Notes: a model not told the origin generated them from the sequence alone. A DNA stretch of 64,000 bases from Granulicella aggregans (GCF_014203275.1 NZ_JACHIP010000002.1:496001-560000); one strand, 5' to 3'. Shown: positions 34,702 to 44,446, counted from the first letter of the stretch. A program made the numbers and translations.

Positions 34702-37700
34702 TTAGAACTCGTACCGAAGAGCCGCCTGAAAGACACGCGGGTCGATGAACTGTTGCGGTCCGAGATACTTGCCAAAGGTTCCCGGCGTGCTCAGGTTGAG
34801 GGACGCGGTTGAGATATCGAACCGGGCCGTATTGGTCAGGTTGAACCCTTCAAAGCGGAACTGAATTGAGTGCTGCTGGTCGTGGATGCTGTAAAGGTCG
34901 AAGCGCTTGGAGAGGCCGCCATCGAGCGTGATAAGACCATCGCCGCGGAGACTGTTGCGTGTACCCGACTCTCCGGCGAACGTTGGAGCGAAGGCAGCAT
35001 ACGCTGCGGACGAGCTTGAGAACATCTGCCCCTTCGGCCCCTTACCAGGGAGCTTTCCGGTCTGGGTTGCGTAGCCGGTGAAGTCCCAGATGGTGGGGTA
35101 ACCGACGCCGTTCGATACGCTGCCGGGGAAGCCGCTGGTGGTGCGGAAGAGCGTGGTAAGCTGCCATCCGCCGATGAGTGCATTTGTAAGCTTGTTGGCT
35201 CCCGCGCCATACGCCTTGCCCTTACCGAAGGGAAGTTCGGCGATCCCAAAAGCGGTGATCTGGTGGCGAAGATCGTAGTCGCAAACAGCGTGCATCTGGT
35301 TCGGGCTCCACGTGTTCAGGATAGAGCCGGTTGACGTGGTGGCACCCGTGCTCTCAGGCGAAGATCCGAGGTCCAGGCACTTCGAAAGAGAGTAGTTGAA
35401 GTCGAACTGATACCCCTTCGAGAACGATTTACGAACCAGCACCTGCATGCCGTTATAGCTTCCGGTTCCAATGGAGCGGAAGGCGTAGAGGGCAGCGAAC
35501 TGGGAGTTGAACATGGTGTTCTGTCCCAGCTTGCTGCACGAAGGAGTACAGAAGGCGTCGAAGTTGAGCAGGGCCGAGGTCCAATCGTTCTTGTTGGCGA
35601 CGAACTGCTGGTAGATGGCCTGGGTTGCGGTGGTGGTGGAGCTCGCGGCACCGGGCCAGAGGTTCTCCCAGTAGGCAACGGTCGGCACCGTTGCGGCGCC
35701 GGCTTGCGCAGCCTGGCTCAGAATCTTGGCAGCCTGGAAGTAATCCGTGTTGGACGCGGTGTCGTAGAGGTCAGAGGGAGCTGCGATGTCCTCGCCCGTG
35801 AGGGAACGGCGAGACTGGCGGCCGACCCACGATACTTGAACAAGATAACCACCCTTGAGTTCACGAGCGATGCTGAGGTTCTCGCTCATGCTGTAAGGCG
35901 ACCGGATGGAGGAGTCGACCGTGCTGGCCTGCGCAAGACCGCCAGCAGCAGGTGTCTGCGGGAAGCCGCCAGCTACAGCCTTCGGGAACAGGGAAGCATT
36001 GAACGGAACGTCGTAGAAGCCGGTGTAGCGCGGTACGTTTGCGACCTGCTGGCCGGGACCGTTCTGTGTGAGCGTGGAGAAGCCGACAGCGCTCGCATAG
36101 TCGCGCTCCAGGCCCTGACCGAAGGCGTCGTAGAAGAGACCGAAGCCACCGCGGATGGAAAACTGGTCCTGATCGCCGGTGATAGCGCGACCAATTCCAT
36201 GCTCAAACTTGGGCGACCACGCAAACGAGACGCGCGGTGCAAAGTCGTTCTGGAAGTTGTAGAGCGACTTCCCAAGCTTCGACGACAGGTCGTAGGTTAC
36301 GTTTCCTGCAAGCGCCTGCGACTGGCCGCTGGCAGCAAGCTGACCGCGCTTGGTGAGGTACGCGCCAAGCGACTGGGTGGAGCTGACGTTGAAGCCCTGG
36401 GTCTCAGTGAGGGGCGGACTCATGGTGTAGCGCACGCCAGCGGTAAGCGTCAGATTCGGACGAGCCTTCCAACTATCCTGAACGTAGAGGTCGAAGTGCT
36501 TCTCGGCGAAGTTGCGCTTGACCGTGGAGCCGTCAGCCAGCGTGTTGCCGCTCAGGTCATAGTTGCTGCGACGCTGTAGCTTTGCCTCGAGCCCGAGCAG
36601 GTTGGTGAATTGGAGTTCATACGCAGTCGTCTTCTTGGCGTCTGGAGCGAGAAAGTCGCCGCCATCGTTCACGAGGTAAAGGCCGTCGATGAAGGCGTTC
36701 GAGAACGATGCAGAGTTGGTGGCGTAGTGGTTGTGGAGGAAGAACATCTCTCCGCCGAAGCCAATGGTGTGGCGGCCCTTGCTCCATGTGAGGTCGTCAC
36801 GAATGTCATACACGGGAAGCTGCTGCGCGGTCGCATATCCACCGGCCTGCGTCGAGCTTGCCGCGCCCATCGCGTGCAGTGGGGTGATGGCATCGAAGTA
36901 TGCCGTGGATGCCTTCTGAGTACCGGTCGTCGAGACGCTTTGGCGGGTATAGCCGAAGCGCAGCGAGTTCACTACATTCGGCGAAACAATCCAGTTGTAA
37001 CCGAACGCGTAGCCCTTGCTGAAGTTCACGTAGACACTCGACGAAGGCTCACCGGGGAACTGCGGAGCTCCGTTGGCGTAGTTGTCGGTCTGCATGTTGC
37101 CGCGCCAGAAGATGGTGTGCTTACCCGCGCTGTCAATGTTGTAGTCAGCGCGGGCGATGTAGGTGTTGTAGGTCAGCGGCGTCTTGGCGTTGAAGGTGTA
37201 GCCGCCGGTATTGATGGTGTCGCCGCCAGCGATATTCGAATGCGGATACTTCTGGAAGTCTGCAAGAACAGCGGGGTTTTCGCCCATGCCCTGGGGGTCG
37301 AGCGCCTGGACTTGCGCGGGCGTCAAAGTATTGTTGCCACCTGTTGTCGTGGCATACGTAAAGGTACCGGCGCGGAAGGCATCGGTCGGAACCGTACGGT
37401 TCTGCGAGGTCGCGCTGGCATCGCGACGCCCTTCGTAGTTCATGAAGAGGAAGGCACGATCTCTCTTGATGGGACCACCAACCGCCGCGCCGAAGACGTT
37501 GCGGATGAGTGCCGGACGAGCAAGCACAGGCGTCGCGCGCTTATTCAGGAACTGGTTGGCTTCGAGCTCCGTGTTGCGGTTGTACTCATAGGCGCTGCCA
37601 TGGAAGGTGTTGGTCCCACCCTTGGTCACGAGCGTGACCTGAGCACCGGAGCTGTGGCCGAGGTCCGCGCTGGGGTTGCTCGTGATGGTGCGGAACTCCT

Positions 37701-38346
37701 GAATCGAATCAGGCGTAACCCGAAGCACACTGGTGAAGGACGTGCGATTCTGCTGGTCGTTCGCGTCCACACCGTCGAGCAGGACGTTGGCCTGGTCAGA
37801 CTTGCCACCGTTTACAGATCCACTACGATAGTCGTTCTTGGACCCGGGATTCGGCTCCTTGATGAACGTGACGCCGGGCTGGAGAGCGAGCAATCCAGTG
37901 ACGTTGCGGCCCTCAAGCGGAAGCTGAACGATCGGCTTGGTCGATATAACGTTTCCCAGGGAGGCGTCAGAAGTATTCACCTGGCTCGCGCTGCTCGTGA
38001 CGTCAACGACCACCTCACTGCTGGCGCTTTGAAGAGTGATATCGAAGGTAGAGGGCGTATTCACCAGCAACTGCACCTTGGCGATCGTCGCCTTACCGAA
38101 ACCCGCGGAATCCGCGGTAATGCTGTAGTTGCCGGGCGCAACCTGAGAGAACTGATAAACGCCCTGCTTGTTCGTCGCTCCAGTGCGCGCAGCAGCCGTA
38201 TCGATGTTGGTCAGCGTAATAGCCGCGTCCACAACGACCGCGCCGGTGGGGTCAGAGACAGTGCCGCTTACGGACGTTGCCTGGCCGAATGCGGCGGCTA
38301 CGAAACAAAAAGTGAACATAAGAAAACAAGACAGTCGTTGAATCAA
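34702..38346 (-). CDS. Oar-like TonB-dependent outer-membrane receptor
   Basis: About 1214 residues. TTG at 38346 is taken as start because AGGAG (38354-38358) stands seven bases upstream and a signal peptide follows at once (LSCFLMFTFCFVAAAFGQ). The mature part begins with a carboxypeptidase-regulatory-like domain (SVSGTVSDPTGAVVVDAAI), then a plug (QLPLEGRNVTGLLALQPGV, NVLLDGVDANDQQN, LGHSSGAQVTLVTKGGTN), and a large barrel ending in an aromatic residue (ALRYEF). It is distinct in sequence from the receptor at 6809-10297. Such receptors import large ligands; nothing beside it reveals which. A stem-loop follows the stop. The upstream region carries an 18-nt perfect inverted repeat. Confidence 0.87.
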   Translation of the reverse strand: MIQRLSCFLMFTFCFVAAAFGQATSVSGTVSDPTGAVVVDAAITLTNIDTAAARTGATNKQGVYQFSQVAPGNYSITADSAGFGKATIAKVQLLVNTPSTFDITLQSASSEVVVDVTSSASQVNTSDASLGNVISTKPIVQLPLEGRNVTGLLALQPGVTFIKEPNPGSKNDYRSGSVNGGKSDQANVLLDGVDANDQQNRTSFTSVLRVTPDSIQEFRTITSNPSADLGHSSGAQVTLVTKGGTNTFHGSAYEYNRNTELEANQFLNKRATPVLARPALIRNVFGAAVGGPIKRDRAFLFMNYEGRRDASATSQNRTVPTDAFRAGTFTYATTTGGNNTLTPAQVQALDPQGMGENPAVLADFQKYPHSNIAGGDTINTGGYTFNAKTPLTYNTYIARADYNIDSAGKHTIFWRGNMQTDNYANGAPQFPGEPSSSVYVNFSKGYAFGYNWIVSPNVVNSLRFGYTRQSVSTTGTQKASTAYFDAITPLHAMGAASSTQAGGYATAQQLPVYDIRDDLTWSKGRHTIGFGGEMFFLHNHYATNSASFSNAFIDGLYLVNDGGDFLAPDAKKTTAYELQFTNLLGLEAKLQRRSNYDLSGNTLADGSTVKRNFAEKHFDLYVQDSWKARPNLTLTAGVRYTMSPPLTETQGFNVSSTQSLGAYLTKRGQLAASGQSQALAGNVTYDLSSKLGKSLYNFQNDFAPRVSFAWSPKFEHGIGRAITGDQDQFSIRGGFGLFYDAFGQGLERDYASAVGFSTLTQNGPGQQVANVPRYTGFYDVPFNASLFPKAVAGGFPQTPAAGGLAQASTVDSSIRSPYSMSENLSIARELKGGYLVQVSWVGRQSRRSLTGEDIAAPSDLYDTASNTDYFQAAKILSQAAQAGAATVPTVAYWENLWPGAASSTTTATQAIYQQFVANKNDWTSALLNFDAFCTPSCSKLGQNTMFNSQFAALYAFRSIGTGSYNGMQVLVRKSFSKGYQFDFNYSLSKCLDLGSSPESTGATTSTGSILNTWSPNQMHAVCDYDLRHQITAFGIAELPFGKGKAYGAGANKLTNALIGGWQLTTLFRTTSGFPGSVSNGVGYPTIWDFTGYATQTGKLPGKGPKGQMFSSSSAAYAAFAPTFAGESGTRNSLRGDGLITLDGGLSKRFDLYSIHDQQHSIQFRFEGFNLTNTARFDISTASLNLSTPGTFGKYLGPQQFIDPRVFQAALRYEF

Positions 38347-38913
38347 TGGAGTTCTCCTGTATCCGCCGCATGTGCGTTGCTGGAAAAGAGGTAAGTTCGA
38401 CCGTCCTCCCAGCAAGGGGAAGCGGAGGCCACTTAGTGCGATTGAATCAATACGTTTTTGGAGCTGATTCCGCGGGCGCGGAATGGATACCGATGTAAAG
38501 TCGATCCGGCTCTCATCGTGGAGGCTCGGATGACCTTATAGCTCTGCTTGAAGTGAGTGTGAGTACTCCATAATTGTACGAAGAAAATCCCGTTTCGTCC
38601 CATGCACGATCGAGCGTATCGAGGCGGCTTAACCCTCGATCAACGGAAATTCACGCCCGCGAACCGCAAGATGAAGCACGATATGAGCCACAATCGCTTC
38701 GATTTACCGTGGAAACGCTTCTGACCGCAGGTCCGCGGAGAGCCTCGGAACGATGGCGATTCAGTCACTGCCCGGCATCTGCGGATCAAGCAAACGCCTT
38801 CTTGCCAAACATTAGTCAACCGCTCCGCGATCTTCGCTATCTAAAACGATAGGCGGCACACTTAACGATCGAGCAGCACCCAACGCAACGGAGCACTGGA
38901 AAGGTATCCTCGC
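38347..38913. other. 567-bp gene-free spacer between divergent receptor and aldo/keto reductase genes
   Basis: It must hold the promoters of both genes. Two palindromes stand out: ATTGAATCAAT at 38441-38451 and an 18-nt inverted repeat at 38467-38484. Open frames in it show no family features or ribosome sites and are taken as chance. Confidence 0.5.
38467..38484. promoter_or_regulatory. 18-nt perfect inverted repeat upstream of the second receptor
   Basis: ATTCCGCGGGCGCGGAAT is an 8-2-8 perfect inverted repeat about 120 bases before the receptor start. Size and placement suit a dimeric regulator site, though a GC-rich hairpin by chance cannot be excluded. Confidence 0.3.
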
Positions 38914-39963
38914 ATGCAATACAAGACCCTCGGCAACACCGGCCTCCTCGTCTCACACATCTGTCTCGGCACCATGACCTTCGCCGGCAAAGGCTTCTGG
39001 ACCGCGATCGGCTCACAGGACCAGGCCACCGCGGACTCCCTCATCAGCGCCTCCGTCGAGGCCGGTGTCAACTTCATCGACACCGCCGACGTCTACTCCG
39101 AAGGCGAGTCCGAGCTCACCCTCGGCCGCTCCCTCAAGAATCTCAACATCGCCCGCAAAGACATCGTGCTCGCCACCAAGGCCTACGGCCGCGTCGGCCA
39201 GGGACGCAACGATGTAGGCGCATCACGCGGCCACATCATGGACGCCGTCGACGCCAGCCTCCGCCGCCTCCAGACCGACTACATCGACCTCTACCAGATT
39301 CATGGGACCGATGTCGTCACGCCCGTCGAAGAGACCATGCGTGCTTTAGACACGCTCGTCCAGCAGGGCAAGGTCCGCTACATCGGCTGCTCCAACTGGC
39401 AGGCCTGGCGCATCATGAAGTCTCTCGGCATCTCCGAACACAAGGGCCTGGCAAAGTTCGACACCCTCCAGGCCTACTACTCCATCGCGGGCCGAGACCT
39501 CGAACGCGAGATCGTTCCCGTCCTCGAAGACCAGAAGACCGGCCTCCTGGTATGGAGCCCGCTCGCTGGCGGCCTGCTCTCCGGCAAATTCAGCCGCGAA
39601 AACCAGAAGCCCGAGGACTCCCGCCGCTCCGCCTTCGACTTCCCTCTTGTCGACAAGGAGCGCACCTGGAAGATCCTGGACGCCATCGAGCCCATCGCCA
39701 AGGCCCACAGCGTCTCCATAGCGACGATCGCCCTCGCATGGATCCTGGCGAAGCCCTTCGTCACCTCCGTCATCATCGGAGCCAAGCGCCTCGACCAGCT
39801 GCACCAGAACCTCGCCGCAGACTCGGTCATCCTCACGGCCGATGAGATGAAGACCTTAGACGAAGTCAGCGCTCTCCCACCGGAGTACCCCGGCTGGATG
39901 ATCCCGTTCCAGGGCAGCGACCGCCTCGGCCCGGTGCAGCGTGTCCTACCTAGTCAGTCGTAA
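38914..39963 (+). CDS. Aldo/keto reductase
   Basis: The 349-residue protein has the AKR barrel with its tetrad in place: Asp and Tyr in FIDTADVYSEGESE, Lys in VLATKAYG and His in DLYQIHGTD. NADPH-binding residues are suggested by SVIIGAKRLDQLHQNL near the C terminus. Such enzymes reduce aldehydes or ketones, or oxidise sugars, with NADP(H). AAAGG lies nine bases before the ATG. It is a single gene with a bidirectional terminator after it. Substrate unknown. Confidence 0.9.
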   Translation: MQYKTLGNTGLLVSHICLGTMTFAGKGFWTAIGSQDQATADSLISASVEAGVNFIDTADVYSEGESELTLGRSLKNLNIARKDIVLATKAYGRVGQGRNDVGASRGHIMDAVDASLRRLQTDYIDLYQIHGTDVVTPVEETMRALDTLVQQGKVRYIGCSNWQAWRIMKSLGISEHKGLAKFDTLQAYYSIAGRDLEREIVPVLEDQKTGLLVWSPLAGGLLSGKFSRENQKPEDSRRSAFDFPLVDKERTWKILDAIEPIAKAHSVSIATIALAWILAKPFVTSVIIGAKRLDQLHQNLAADSVILTADEMKTLDEVSALPPEYPGWMIPFQGSDRLGPVQRVLPSQS

Positions 39964-39984
39964 ACAATCGCGCACCTGCAAACA

Positions 39985-40022
39985 GAAAGTGGCAGCAAGC
40001 CAATCGGCCTGCTGCCACTTTC
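39985..40022. terminator. Bidirectional terminator between convergent genes
   Basis: A perfect 13-bp stem (GAAAGTGGCAGCA at 39985-39997 and TGCTGCCACTTTC at 40010-40022) lies between the convergent aldo/keto reductase and peroxiredoxin genes. The loop can extend the helix through GCC/GGC. The A/T-rich ends of both arms let it serve either strand. Confidence 0.75.
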
Positions 40023-40037
40023 GCTTAGAGCGAGCAA

Positions 40038-40670
40038 TTACTGAGGCTGGGCAACCACCCGCAGATACGGCTTCAAAGTCTTCCATCCCGCAGGAAACTT
40101 CTCCTTCGCCTGCTCATCCGAGACCGCCGGAACGATGATCACATCCTCGCCGTTCTTCCAGTTCACCGGAGTCGCCACCTGGTGCTTCGCTGTCAGTTGC
40201 AGCGAATCGATCACGCGCACGATCTCGTCGAAGTTCCGCCCCGTCGAAGCCGGGTAGGTCATCGACAACTTCAGCTTCTTGTCCGGCCCAATCACAAACA
40301 CGCTCCGCACCGTCGCACTGTCCGAAGCATTCGGATGGATCATGTCGTAGAGGTTCGCAATCGTCTTGTCGGTGTCGGCGATCAGCGGGAAGTTCAGCGC
40401 CGTTCCCTGCGTCTCTTCAATGTCCTTCGACCACGGCTCGTGCGACTCGAGCTTGTCCACGCTCAGGCCGATCACCTTCACGCCGCGCTTATCGAACTGC
40501 GGCTTCAGGTACGCCGTGTAGCCCAGCTCCGTCGTGCAGACAGGCGTAAAGTTCTTGGGGTGCGAGAACAGCACCGCCCACTTGCCATCAATGTAGTCGT
40601 AGAAGTGAATCTCGCCTTCGGTAGTCTGCGCCGTGAAATCAGGCACAATATCGCCAAGCTGCAGTGACAT
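40038..40670 (-). CDS. 1-Cys peroxiredoxin (Prx6 type)
   Basis: The 210-residue protein has the peroxidatic cysteine in SHPKNFTPVCTTELG (Cys 45) and the Prx6-type C-terminal extension (TPVNWKNGEDVIIVPAVSDEQAKEKFP). No resolving Cys is seen at the 2-Cys position. It reduces hydrogen peroxide and organic peroxides in the cytoplasm, with an external thiol donor. AAAGGAAG before the ATG fixes the start. It is divergent from the YggS-like gene, with 234 bp between. Confidence 0.93.
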   Translation of the reverse strand: MSLQLGDIVPDFTAQTTEGEIHFYDYIDGKWAVLFSHPKNFTPVCTTELGYTAYLKPQFDKRGVKVIGLSVDKLESHEPWSKDIEETQGTALNFPLIADTDKTIANLYDMIHPNASDSATVRSVFVIGPDKKLKLSMTYPASTGRNFDEIVRVIDSLQLTAKHQVATPVNWKNGEDVIIVPAVSDEQAKEKFPAGWKTLKPYLRVVAQPQ

Positions 40671-40904
40671 ATCGGTCTTCCTTTTCTGGTGGATTACAAA
40701 GAGGTGGTGCCCCGGCGCCTCGCCTTCGAGACATGGGTTTCGGGACTGAAACCGGAACTAAAAATTCACAGGAGGGGTCGTGCCTGTCGCCGCGCCTAAG
40801 CGCAACAACACGCATCCGTACAACATCGGGAATCGTTCATCGGGCAAAACGGCATTCTGCTCATCGCTGCTTCCAAATCCCTATAGAGATAAGATGCAAC
40901 AAGC

Positions 40905-41606
40905 ATGACCATAGAAGCAAATCTCGCCCGCGTCCGCGAAGACGTCACCGTCGCCTGCCGCCGCGCCAACCGCCCCGAATCCTCGGTCTCCCTGATGGCC
41001 GTCAGCAAGGTCCATCCCGTCGAATCCCTCCTCGAAGCCTACGCCGCCGGCCAGCGCCTCTTCGGAGAAAACCGCGTCCAGGAGTTCGCCGGCAAGTTCC
41101 CCTCGCTCTCCGCCTGCACCGAAGGCGAATATCACCTCATCGGCCCCTTGCAGTCCAACAAATCCAGCAAAGCAGCCGAATTATTCCACTCTATCGACAC
41201 CGTCGACTCGGTCAAACTCGCCCAGCGCCTCGACAGCGCCGCCGCAACGCTCGGCAAGAAACTCCCCATCTACATCGAGGTCAAACTCTCCCACGAAGAT
41301 TCCAAGCACGGCATCTCCCCCGAGGAACTCCCCGCCCTGCTCAACGCCATCGCTCCCCTCGAAAACCTCACCGCCGTCGGCCTGATGACCGTTCCGCCCT
41401 GGAGCGAGGACGCCGAGACCGCCCGCCCCTACTTCCGTCATCTCCGCGAACTCCGCGACGCCCAGCAGCGCCTCCACCCCACCCTTACCCGGCTCTCCAC
41501 CGGCATGTCCAACGACTTCGCCGTCGCTATCGAGGAGGGCAGCACCTGCGTCCGCATCGGCACCGCAATCTTTGGCCGCCGAATTTCACCCGATCAACAA
41601 GCCTGA
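40905..41606 (+). CDS. YggS/PLPBP family pyridoxal-phosphate homeostasis protein
   Basis: The 233-residue protein is an alanine-racemase-like barrel without the second domain. The PLP lysine is in LMAVSKVHPVE (Lys 35). Other family marks are FGENRVQEF, YHLIGPLQSNKSSKA, LSTGMSNDFAVAIEEGST and VRIGTAIFGRR. PLPBP proteins bind PLP and keep vitamin B6 and amino-acid pools in balance, with no accepted enzymatic role. It is followed after 47 bp by the XRE/cupin regulator gene, probably in one transcript. The ribosome site is weak. Confidence 0.92.
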   Translation: MTIEANLARVREDVTVACRRANRPESSVSLMAVSKVHPVESLLEAYAAGQRLFGENRVQEFAGKFPSLSACTEGEYHLIGPLQSNKSSKAAELFHSIDTVDSVKLAQRLDSAAATLGKKLPIYIEVKLSHEDSKHGISPEELPALLNAIAPLENLTAVGLMTVPPWSEDAETARPYFRHLRELRDAQQRLHPTLTRLSTGMSNDFAVAIEEGSTCVRIGTAIFGRRISPDQQA

Positions 41607-41653
41607 AGGTCGTTCCCCTCCAGCTTGGCCTCCGGGATCATCCTAGGAGGTAC

Positions 41654-42319
41654 ATGCCAGAGATCAAGCAAGCCGAACTCGACTCCCCCCTGAACGAGGA
41701 CGCAGCCGTCAGCCACGACTTCTCCGTCGTCGATCCCACCCGCGTCGAGCAGCAGATCGACGAAAAGCTCATCGGCGAACGTATCCGTTCCATGCGTTTG
41801 AAGCGCTCCATGGGCCTGGTCGAACTGGGTCGCCTCTCCGGCCTCTCCGCCAGCTTCCTCTCGCAACTCGAGACCGGTCGCGTCGTCCCCACCATCCGCA
41901 ACCTCGCCCGCATAGCCCTCGTCTTCCAACGAGACCTCTCCTGTTTCTTCACCGTCGACAAGAAAGTCTCCTTCCGCCGCCTCTCAAAGAGCGATCGCAT
42001 TCCCATCACCAGAAAGCAAAAGCAGAACTCCCGCTTCGTCTCGCAAAGCCTGAGCGCCCTCATCCCCGACCGCCACATGGTCCCCTGCCTCGCCGAGTTC
42101 CTCCCCAACGGCGAAGAGTGCGAGTTCACCCCCAAAATCTTCCGCGGCACCGAGTTCGTCTACGTCCTAGACGGCGAACTGGAAATCGCGCTCCCCAACG
42201 AGCGCCACTGGCTCTGTAAAGGCGACGTCGTCTGGATCGACGCCAACACCACGCGTCAGTACCTTTGCAACGGCGACCGCACCGCCCGTGCCCTCATCGT
42301 CACCGAACACCCGAAGTAG
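41654..42319 (+). CDS. XRE-type regulator with C-terminal cupin domain
   Basis: The 221-residue protein combines an XRE helix-turn-helix (about residues 38-98, with LGRLSGLSASFLSQLETGRV) and a small cupin (about 150-218, FRGTEFVYVLDGELEIAL, then GDVVWIDANTTRQY). Regulators of this type bind a small ligand in the cupin and often control amino-acid, polyamine or phosphonate genes. The frame is open far upstream, but AGGAGG just before the ATG at 41654 and the domain boundary settle the start. Co-direction with the YggS-like gene suggests it may regulate B6 or amino-acid metabolism; this is inference. Confidence 0.87.
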   Translation: MPEIKQAELDSPLNEDAAVSHDFSVVDPTRVEQQIDEKLIGERIRSMRLKRSMGLVELGRLSGLSASFLSQLETGRVVPTIRNLARIALVFQRDLSCFFTVDKKVSFRRLSKSDRIPITRKQKQNSRFVSQSLSALIPDRHMVPCLAEFLPNGEECEFTPKIFRGTEFVYVLDGELEIALPNERHWLCKGDVVWIDANTTRQYLCNGDRTARALIVTEHPK

Positions 42320-42370
42320 GCCAGGCTCTGGAGAGAGCCAAAGAGGTCCGACCTCTAGTAGACTCCCCCC

Positions 42371-44320
42371 ATGCCGATCCAGCGTCTTCTCGCCGCGCCA
42401 AAACTTCGTTCCTCTAAGAAAGAAATCGTCATCTCAGCCGAAGCGGCGGACGGCACCATCGTCCGTCGCGCAGTGCAGAGACCCCCGCATCTCGCCTTTG
42501 CCGTTGTCTTTGCCTTGATAGCTCTAGCAGCCCCGGCCCAGCAAAAGGTCGACGTCACCACCAACCACAACGACCTCGCCCGCACCGGCGCAAACACCCA
42601 CGAGACCGCCCTCACCCCGGCCAACGTGACCGCGTCCACCTTCGGCCTACTGACAAAGTTCCCGGTAGACGACCAGGTCTACTCCCAGCCCCTCGTCGTC
42701 ACCGACATCAAGCTCAAAGACTCGAGCTTCGGCACCGGCACCCACGACCTCGTCTTCATCACCACCGTCAACAACAGCGTCTACGCCTTCGACGCCAACG
42801 ATCCTAAAGCGACAAAGCCCATCTGGCACGTCAACTTCGGCGCTCCCGCCAACCTCTACGACGCCGACTTGGGCTGCCTCGACCTCAACGGCAGCATGGG
42901 CATCATCGGCACCCCGGTCATCGACAAGCCGCACAACGCCCTCTACGTAGTCGCCCTCACAAGAGTCGGTGACAAGTTCACCCAGCGCCTCCATGCGCTT
43001 GACCTGGCCAGCGGCGCAGACCTCGCAAACAGCCCGGTCACCATCACCGCCCCCGCCTTCGATCCCCTGCTCCAGAATCAGCGCCCGGCGCTGCTGCTCA
43101 CCAACCACACCGTCTACGTCGGCTACGCCTCGCACTGCGACAAGGAGCCGTACCACGGCTTCCTGCTCGGCTACGACGCCCGCACCCTCCGCCAGACCGC
43201 CGTCCTCAACACCTCGCCCAAGGGCGGCCAGGCCAGCATCTGGCAGTCCGGCCAGGCGCCCGCCGTCGATGCCGCCGGCAACATCTACATCGTCACCGGC
43301 AACGGAACCTGGAACGGCGTGACCGACTTCAGCGAAAGCTTCATGAAGCTCAGCCCCTCGCTCAAGCTCCTCGACTGGTTCACCCCCACCAACCACCGCG
43401 AACTCGACGCGAAGGACAACGACCTAGACTCCTCCGGCGCAACCCTCATCCCCGGTACTAATCTGGTCGTGGGCGGCGGCAAAGAAGGCGTGCTCTACAC
43501 TCTAGACACGCGCAAGCTCGGCCATCTTGGCGACCAGCACGCCATCCAGCACTTCCAGGCCACCGGCTCGCACCTGCACAGCGTTGTCTTCTGGCAGAGC
43601 GCCAAAAACGGCGACCTGCTCTACATCTGGGGCCAGCGCGACAAGGAACGCGTCTACAAGATCACCAACGGCAAGGTAGGCGAAACTCCCATCATCACTC
43701 GACCCGAGTCGAACGAAGGTCATCCCGGGGCGATGCTCTCGCTCTCGGCTAACGGTGGTCACGATGGCATTCTCTGGGCCGCCATCCACGCCAGCGGCGA
43801 CTCCTGGCACGAGACCCGCCCCGGCATCCTCCACGCCTACGACGCCGACGACATCAACCACGAGCTCTGGAACTCCTGGCAGAACCGCGGTCGCGATGAC
43901 TGCGACGGCTACTCCAAGATGGCCCCGCCCACCGTCGCCAACGGCAAGGTCTTCCTCGCCAGCTTCGGCAAGGAGAACATCGGCACCGGCGGCCTCTGCA
44001 TCTACGGCCTTTTGCCGGACAGCCAATCTCCTGCTGCACCCACCAACATCTCCCCAGAGATCAAAGGCGGCAGCGTAACCCTGACCTGGCCCGCAGTTTC
44101 CGACGCAGTCACCTATACCGTCGCCGCTTCCGACAAGGCCGACGGCTCCTTCCACACCATCGCCACAGGTCTGACCACGGCCATCTACTCCGGCATCCAG
44201 GCCCCAATCGGCATGAGCTACTACACCGTCACCTCCAGCAACTCCCACGGCGAAGGCCCACCCTCAAAACCCATCCCAGTAAGAATCGAGAATCCCACCG
44301 CCAAAGGCCGCATGCACTAA
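42371..44320 (+). CDS. Exported PQQ-like beta-propeller protein with C-terminal fibronectin III domain
   Basis: The 649-residue protein has a hydrophobic export segment at about 43-58 (LAFAVVFALIALAAPAQ), preceded by an unusually long charged leader; a GTG about 39 codons in would give a normal signal peptide, so the start is uncertain. The body is a quinoprotein-like propeller (VYSQPLVV, FITTVNNSVYAFDAND, GIIGTPVIDKPHNALYVVAL, GNIYIVTGNGTWNG). The last 95 residues form an FN3 domain (SVTLTWPAVSDAVTYTV). It may be a surface-binding or dehydrogenase-like module, but no PQQ-site residues can be confirmed. No Shine-Dalgarno is visible. Confidence 0.78.
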   Translation: MPIQRLLAAPKLRSSKKEIVISAEAADGTIVRRAVQRPPHLAFAVVFALIALAAPAQQKVDVTTNHNDLARTGANTHETALTPANVTASTFGLLTKFPVDDQVYSQPLVVTDIKLKDSSFGTGTHDLVFITTVNNSVYAFDANDPKATKPIWHVNFGAPANLYDADLGCLDLNGSMGIIGTPVIDKPHNALYVVALTRVGDKFTQRLHALDLASGADLANSPVTITAPAFDPLLQNQRPALLLTNHTVYVGYASHCDKEPYHGFLLGYDARTLRQTAVLNTSPKGGQASIWQSGQAPAVDAAGNIYIVTGNGTWNGVTDFSESFMKLSPSLKLLDWFTPTNHRELDAKDNDLDSSGATLIPGTNLVVGGGKEGVLYTLDTRKLGHLGDQHAIQHFQATGSHLHSVVFWQSAKNGDLLYIWGQRDKERVYKITNGKVGETPIITRPESNEGHPGAMLSLSANGGHDGILWAAIHASGDSWHETRPGILHAYDADDINHELWNSWQNRGRDDCDGYSKMAPPTVANGKVFLASFGKENIGTGGLCIYGLLPDSQSPAAPTNISPEIKGGSVTLTWPAVSDAVTYTVAASDKADGSFHTIATGLTTAIYSGIQAPIGMSYYTVTSSNSHGEGPPSKPIPVRIENPTAKGRMH

Positions 44321-44363
44321 GGTCTGTTCACGTGCCCAAAGCTCAACACCTTCACTTCTAGCC

Positions 44364-44400
44364 GGGTGCCCCATTCATGCGGCTTCATCGCATGAGTGGG
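44364..44400. repeat. GTGCCCCAT hairpin repeat, copy 1
   Basis: This starts GGGTGCCCCATTCATGCG and ends CGCATGAGTGGG, forming a 12-bp stem with one G-T pair and a short loop. It lies just after the propeller/FN3 gene. Five more copies of the family occur to the right. Confidence 0.75.
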
Positions 44401-44446
44401 ACATTCGTGCGAAGCATGAACCGCTTTCCTCCCTCCACCAATCCCC

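Noticed and set aside
36610-38394. A 594-codon plus-strand frame opposite the second receptor
   Set aside because: Antisense shadow of a GC-rich receptor gene; no motif, no ribosome site.
40664-41653. A frame open for 330 codons ahead of the XRE/cupin gene
   Set aside because: Its product is Arg/Pro-rich with no family features and it overlaps the YggS-like gene in another frame; high GC content keeps stops rare. The ribosome site and domain start at 41654 mark the true gene.
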